In this document: piece by piece, positions 60,636-64,000 of the stretch | Numbering within the stretch: position 1 is the first letter of the stretch | Layout: each line of letters begins with the position of its first letter | Origin: Thermodesulfovibrionales bacterium | GTDB taxonomy: Bacteria > Nitrospirota > Thermodesulfovibrionia > Thermodesulfovibrionales > Dissulfurispiraceae | DNA length: 64,000 nucleotides | Assembly: GCA_026415695.1 (NCBI GenBank) | Contig: JAOAGP010000090.1 | Location: forward strand, 1-64,000 | Direction: 5' to 3' | Made by a program: the position numbers and the translations under genes | Notes under the pieces: generated by a model | What the model saw: only the letters and a program-made list of their open reading frames with translations | Database searches by the model: none | What the model was told of the DNA's origin: nothing

Positions 60636-61526
60636 ATGCTTGATATACTAATTGCCATACTAATATGGAGTAGTCTCGGTGTCATAATCAAGACAACCCC
60701 AATATCTATACAAGATTTGATTTTTTTTGCAGGCTCAACCTCGTCATTGATACTTTTTGTTTTTTTCATTATAAAAGATAAAAAAGCACTAAAGATCAGT
60801 TTCAAGTTTCTTTCTATAATATTTGCAATCTCTATAGTAGGGTTAGTAAATACCTTCACCTTCTTTTATGCTTATAAAAATACATCCATCCCTCTTGCTG
60901 TGCTTACACACTATACTGCGCCCTTTTTTGTTGCTATATTTGCCCATATTTTCTTAAAAGAAAGAATAACATATAAAACCATTTTGTCAATTATTACTGC
61001 AACAATTGGGATGTATATAATGTTAGATATAAAATCAGAAGAAATACTAACTTTAATCTCAAAAAAAGACAGAAATACATTAGGGATTATATCTGGTTTA
61101 CTATCAGGTATTTTTTATGCATTTCTTATAATAATGTTTAAATATTTTATAGATTTTATTAAACCAACTATCTTAACGATGTATCAAAACTTATTCGTTG
61201 TCTGCATGCTAACTCCATTTGTTTCTTTTGATTATGATTTCTTTTCTGTTGCTATTGTAGTCTTTATTTTGGGGGTACTTCATTCCACTATAGCACCTAT
61301 TATTTACTTGAGAGGTATCAAGAAGGTTAGGGCAAACATAGCAGCAATTTTAGGATATAGTGAACCAATCTGTGCAATAATTCTTGGGATAATCCTTTTA
61401 GGAGAAAAAATAACTTTTAATATATTGGTTGGTGGTTCAATGATCCTAATTTCTGGACTTTATTGCATATTATCAAAAAGTGATTCTAAAAGAACTGAAC
61501 AAATTGAATTAAATAATCTTAAATAG
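60636..61526 (+). CDS. EamA-family (DMT superfamily) transporter
   Basis: A 296-residue protein with ten predicted helices in two EamA repeats. AVLTHYTAPFFVAIFAHIFL ends repeat 1, and the second repeat ends with NIAAILGYSEPICAIILGII and KITFNILVGGSMIL. Members export amino acids, nucleosides or other metabolites; the substrate here is unknown. The C-terminus is a charged tail. No operon partner is near. Confidence 0.88.
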   Translation: MLDILIAILIWSSLGVIIKTTPISIQDLIFFAGSTSSLILFVFFIIKDKKALKISFKFLSIIFAISIVGLVNTFTFFYAYKNTSIPLAVLTHYTAPFFVAIFAHIFLKERITYKTILSIITATIGMYIMLDIKSEEILTLISKKDRNTLGIISGLLSGIFYAFLIIMFKYFIDFIKPTILTMYQNLFVVCMLTPFVSFDYDFFSVAIVVFILGVLHSTIAPIIYLRGIKKVRANIAAILGYSEPICAIILGIILLGEKITFNILVGGSMILISGLYCILSKSDSKRTEQIELNNLK

Positions 61527-61754
61527 ATCATACATCAATAAAATCAAAACATTATTATAAAAATAAATAGCAATTTTAATGATAATATTTTACATAATAT
61601 ATCTTATCAGACATTTATAGTTAACCATTTCTGTTAAAAATTTGTTATGTTTTCTGTAAAAAAATCTAAAAAGTTAACCCTGATTTAACATTAGGCATGA
61701 GTGAATATTATTTAGGCAATAAAAAAAGTAATGGTTTATATTTAGTTAAAATCA
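61527..61754. other. Convergent AT-rich intergenic region with tandem TGT repeats
   Basis: This 228-bp space between two convergent genes has no convincing gene. CTGTTAAAAAT (61631), TTGTTATGTTTT (61642) and CTGTAAAAAAA (61654) follow each other with an 11-12 bp period and resemble the repeats at 35717-35747. AGTTAACC occurs at 61619 and 61672. Small frames of 13 and 25 codons are present but have no ribosome binding site. No terminator hairpin is clear. Confidence 0.35.
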
Positions 61755-62990
61755 TCAAACACAGATGCCTGTAGGAATGCCCGATTTATATTTTGTAAGC
61801 TTAATCTTTATAATAGTTTTTTCTGGATAATCTTTTTGCTTATTAATGATTGCCTTGATATAATTATCAGTGGTTCCAATATAATGATTACCATGTCTTT
61901 TTTCTATTATATAATCAAGTTTTTTGTTAAGTTGGGACATTATATAGTTTGATTTCAACGAGGAAGACAGTTCCTTCATAATGGTTAATCGCCTATTTAA
62001 CTCTTGTGTTTTATAACATAAGTCAATCTTACCAGCGAGTGTATCCTTTCTTTTAGAAAAAGGAAAGACATGGAGATATGAAAAACCTATTTGTTTAACA
62101 AAATTAAAAGAGTTATCAAATTCAAATCCTGTTTCTGTTGGGAAACCAACAATGATGTCAGTTCCAATTGAGATATCCTTTGATATACTTCTTATCTCAT
62201 TGATTTTGTCTTCAAAAAAGACTGTGCTATAAGGTCTTTTCATTTTTTTTAAGGTATTATCATCCCCAGATTGTAACGGGATATGAAGGTGTTTACAAAC
62301 TCTGTCATCTTTTAATAATTCTAAAAATGAATTAGTAATGTACTTTACCTCAATTGAACTTATCCTTATCTTTTTTATCTCAGTTTTAAAAAGTATTTCA
62401 GATATTAATGTACAAATATTTATATTACCATTAAAATCGTTCCCATATTGTCCTATATTAGTTCCTGATAGCACTACTTCTGGAAATCCTTCTTTTGAAT
62501 AATTCTTTATCTTTTGAATGATAGTCTCCATGTCGATACTTCTTGCCCTACCCCTTGCATATATTATTGAACAATAACTACAGTTATCATTACAACCTTC
62601 TTGAACCTTTATTATAGGTCTTGAAACATTCAATGTTGTTTTAGATACATTCTGTCTATCAATTATGTTATGTTTCAGTAAGTTATTTATTAGTAGTTTA
62701 TTGTTATTATCAAATATTAAAACCTTATCTAAGTTAACAAGTTCTTTCTTGTTTAGATGCACATAACATCCAGTAACTATTACCTTTTTTGCATGCTTTA
62801 ATCCTTTTGCAATAGTCTGCCTTGATTGACTGTCTGCTTTTGATGTTACAGAACAGGTATTAATAATACAGATGTCTGGATTATCCATTAAATCAGCAAG
62901 TTGATAACCATTTCTTAATGCTTCATTTAAAATTTCTTGGGATTCCGATTGGTTTGTCCTACAGCCTATTGTAAGGATAGATATTTTCAT
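61755..62990 (-). CDS. mtaB: tRNA t6A37 methylthiotransferase
   Basis: A 411-residue radical SAM methylthiotransferase of the MtaB branch. The N-terminal UPF0004 domain has the first Cys in TIGCRTNQSESQ (the MtaB start), INTCSVTSKAD and VTGCY. The radical SAM motif is EGCNDNCSYCSIIYARG (Cys-x3-Cys-x2-Cys). A short TRAM-like domain ends it (IKLTKYKSGIPTG). It makes ms2t6A37 in ANN-decoding tRNAs. It starts 6 bp after the miaB stop. Confidence 0.9.
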   Translation of the reverse strand: MKISILTIGCRTNQSESQEILNEALRNGYQLADLMDNPDICIINTCSVTSKADSQSRQTIAKGLKHAKKVIVTGCYVHLNKKELVNLDKVLIFDNNNKLLINNLLKHNIIDRQNVSKTTLNVSRPIIKVQEGCNDNCSYCSIIYARGRARSIDMETIIQKIKNYSKEGFPEVVLSGTNIGQYGNDFNGNINICTLISEILFKTEIKKIRISSIEVKYITNSFLELLKDDRVCKHLHIPLQSGDDNTLKKMKRPYSTVFFEDKINEIRSISKDISIGTDIIVGFPTETGFEFDNSFNFVKQIGFSYLHVFPFSKRKDTLAGKIDLCYKTQELNRRLTIMKELSSSLKSNYIMSQLNKKLDYIIEKRHGNHYIGTTDNYIKAIINKQKDYPEKTIIKIKLTKYKSGIPTGICV

Positions 62991-62996
62991 TAAAAA

Positions 62997-64000
62997 TCAG
63001 ATTTCACCTTCTAAATTGTGCCTTTTAGGATTTTTTATAATGACACTTACAATATCTCCAATTTTTAACTTATTATTAGATTTTAAATAGACAATCTTGT
63101 TTGTTCTCGTTCTTCCAATAAAATCAAAGTCTTTTTTATCACTGATATCATCAATAAGAACCTCGACCTTTCTGCCTTTAATATATTCGTTTTTTTTGTC
63201 AGTAATTGTATCTTGGAGGTTGTTGATCTCAGATAGTCTTCTTTCCTTTACATCTTCTTCTACTTGGTTATCAAATGAACTTGCCTTGGTTCCTGGCCTT
63301 TTAGAATACTTAAATGAGAATATACCGTCAAACTCTATTTCCTGTAATGCCTTTAATGTGTCTTTATGGTCTTCTTCAGTTTCATAAGGGAAACCTGTAA
63401 TGATATCAGTTGTTATTGCTATATCAGGCACTTTTGACCTCAATCTTGATATTAGATTTAAGTAGTCCTGATAATTGTAACATCTATTCATAAGTTTTAA
63501 GATACGAGAAGAACCAGACTGTAAAGGCAGATGAATATGTTCGCATAACTTGTTCAGTTCACCAAAACTATTTATCAACCTGTCTGAAAGATCTTTAGGA
63601 TGAGATGTCATAAATCTAATTCTCTCAATACCATTTATATTGTTAATCTCTTTTAATAAGTCAACAAAATCATTATCTCCACTTTTATATGAATTAACAT
63701 TTTGTCCTAAAAGCATAACCTCTTTATAGCCTTTTTCAGCCAAGTCGGTGATTTCTTCTAAAATATTCTTCATTCCCCTACTCTTTTCGGGCCCCCTTGT
63801 GTATGGAACCACACAATAGCTACAAAAGTTATTACAACCAAACATAATATTGACTAATGCCTTAACGGAGGATTTTCTCTTTACAAAATTTATCTCTTCA
63901 ATATTGTTAGAATATTCTATGTGAGCATCTTTTATATAAAATGGGTCATGTTTTAGAAGTCTGTTTAATTGCATTGTTCCTAAAACGAAATCAACATGAC
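62997..64000 (-). CDS. miaB: tRNA i6A37 methylthiotransferase, N-terminus beyond right edge
   Basis: The frame is open to the right edge (HVDFVLGTMQLNRLLKH continues past the first internal Met), so the N-terminal part of the UPF0004 domain is missing. The visible part has the radical SAM motif FGCNNFCSYCVVPYTRG, the KEVMLLGQNVNSYK motif, and a C-terminal TRAM domain (FIGRTRTNKIVYLK). MiaB adds a methylthio group to i6A37 in tRNAs reading UNN. It is paired with mtaB in one operon. Confidence 0.92.
   Translation of the reverse strand, partial: HVDFVLGTMQLNRLLKHDPFYIKDAHIEYSNNIEEINFVKRKSSVKALVNIMFGCNNFCSYCVVPYTRGPEKSRGMKNILEEITDLAEKGYKEVMLLGQNVNSYKSGDNDFVDLLKEINNINGIERIRFMTSHPKDLSDRLINSFGELNKLCEHIHLPLQSGSSRILKLMNRCYNYQDYLNLISRLRSKVPDIAITTDIITGFPYETEEDHKDTLKALQEIEFDGIFSFKYSKRPGTKASSFDNQVEEDVKERRLSEINNLQDTITDKKNEYIKGRKVEVLIDDISDKKDFDFIGRTRTNKIVYLKSNNKLKIGDIVSVIIKNPKRHNLEGEI

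Noticed and set aside
61690-61774. Small frames of 13 and 25 codons between the EamA gene and mtaB
   Set aside because: No ribosome binding site, no recognisable sequence, and the longer one runs into the mtaB coding end.

Overview
The window is AT-rich, gene-dense chromosomal DNA from an anaerobically respiring, diderm bacterium. Signs of this are exported Spy/ZraP-like and multiheme proteins, Tat-dependent molybdoenzymes, a quinone-linked complex I, sigma-54 regulators and a TGA-encoded selenocysteine. Gene content (TIGR02757, DUF4416, an octaheme nitrite reductase, many NtrC-type regulators, tRNAs without encoded CCA) fits Nitrospirota, Desulfobacterota or a similar deep lineage. I cannot assign the taxon from the sequence alone. 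I see no prophage, insertion sequence or CRISPR array. The only accessory-looking spot is a decayed remnant plus toxin-antitoxin pair at about 22.9-23.8 kb.

Layout. 0-3.6 kb: a ZraSR-like two-component pair (minus strand) with a zraP-like gene behind a good sigma-54 promoter. 3.6-12.9 kb: housekeeping genes (yjbQ, an HD-GYP protein, rpsU-yqeY, a NIF3-like gene, dnaG, tRNA-Met, a zinc-ribbon protein, a HIT protein, a PepT-like peptidase, a Pif1-WYL helicase). 13.0-22.9 kb: an eleven-gene complex I operon nuoABCDHIJKLMN without nuoEFG. 22.9-23.8 kb: methylase remnant, mntA and a nonsense-interrupted hepT. 23.8-35.6 kb (minus strand): a nitrate-to-ammonium block made of an octaheme nitrite reductase, a one-heme Reeler-like protein, a very long NapA, NapG, NapH and NapD, followed by a heme-c sensor kinase, an OmpR-type regulator and a MASE3 hybrid kinase. 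35.7-40.8 kb: TIGR02757, tRNA-Arg, an NtrX-like regulator, der, a universal stress protein and a CooC-like ATPase.

40.9-46.1 kb is the most unusual segment. A second heme-c sensor kinase and an NtrC-type activator are followed by two tandem palindromes, a sigma-54 promoter, an exported rhodanese-like gene, a 54-residue membrane protein and a YeiH-type transporter, and the segment closes with a strong terminator. The rhodanese gene has TGA at the catalytic-cysteine position and a SECIS-like hairpin 18 nt downstream. I read this as one regulated module: a periplasmic selenocysteine sulfurtransferase plus a membrane exporter for a sulfur compound, switched on by a redox- or ligand-sensing heme kinase. 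The substrate is inference.

46.2-61.5 kb: a universal stress protein, a START-like membrane protein, glgA-glgB, clpC, a TlpA-like thioredoxin, DUF4416, a receiver-PilZ protein, a radical-SAM heme-synthesis-type enzyme with hemE, purN-rsmD-coaD, a second HD-GYP protein and an EamA transporter. 61.7-64.0 kb: mtaB and the C-terminal part of miaB, which runs off the right edge.
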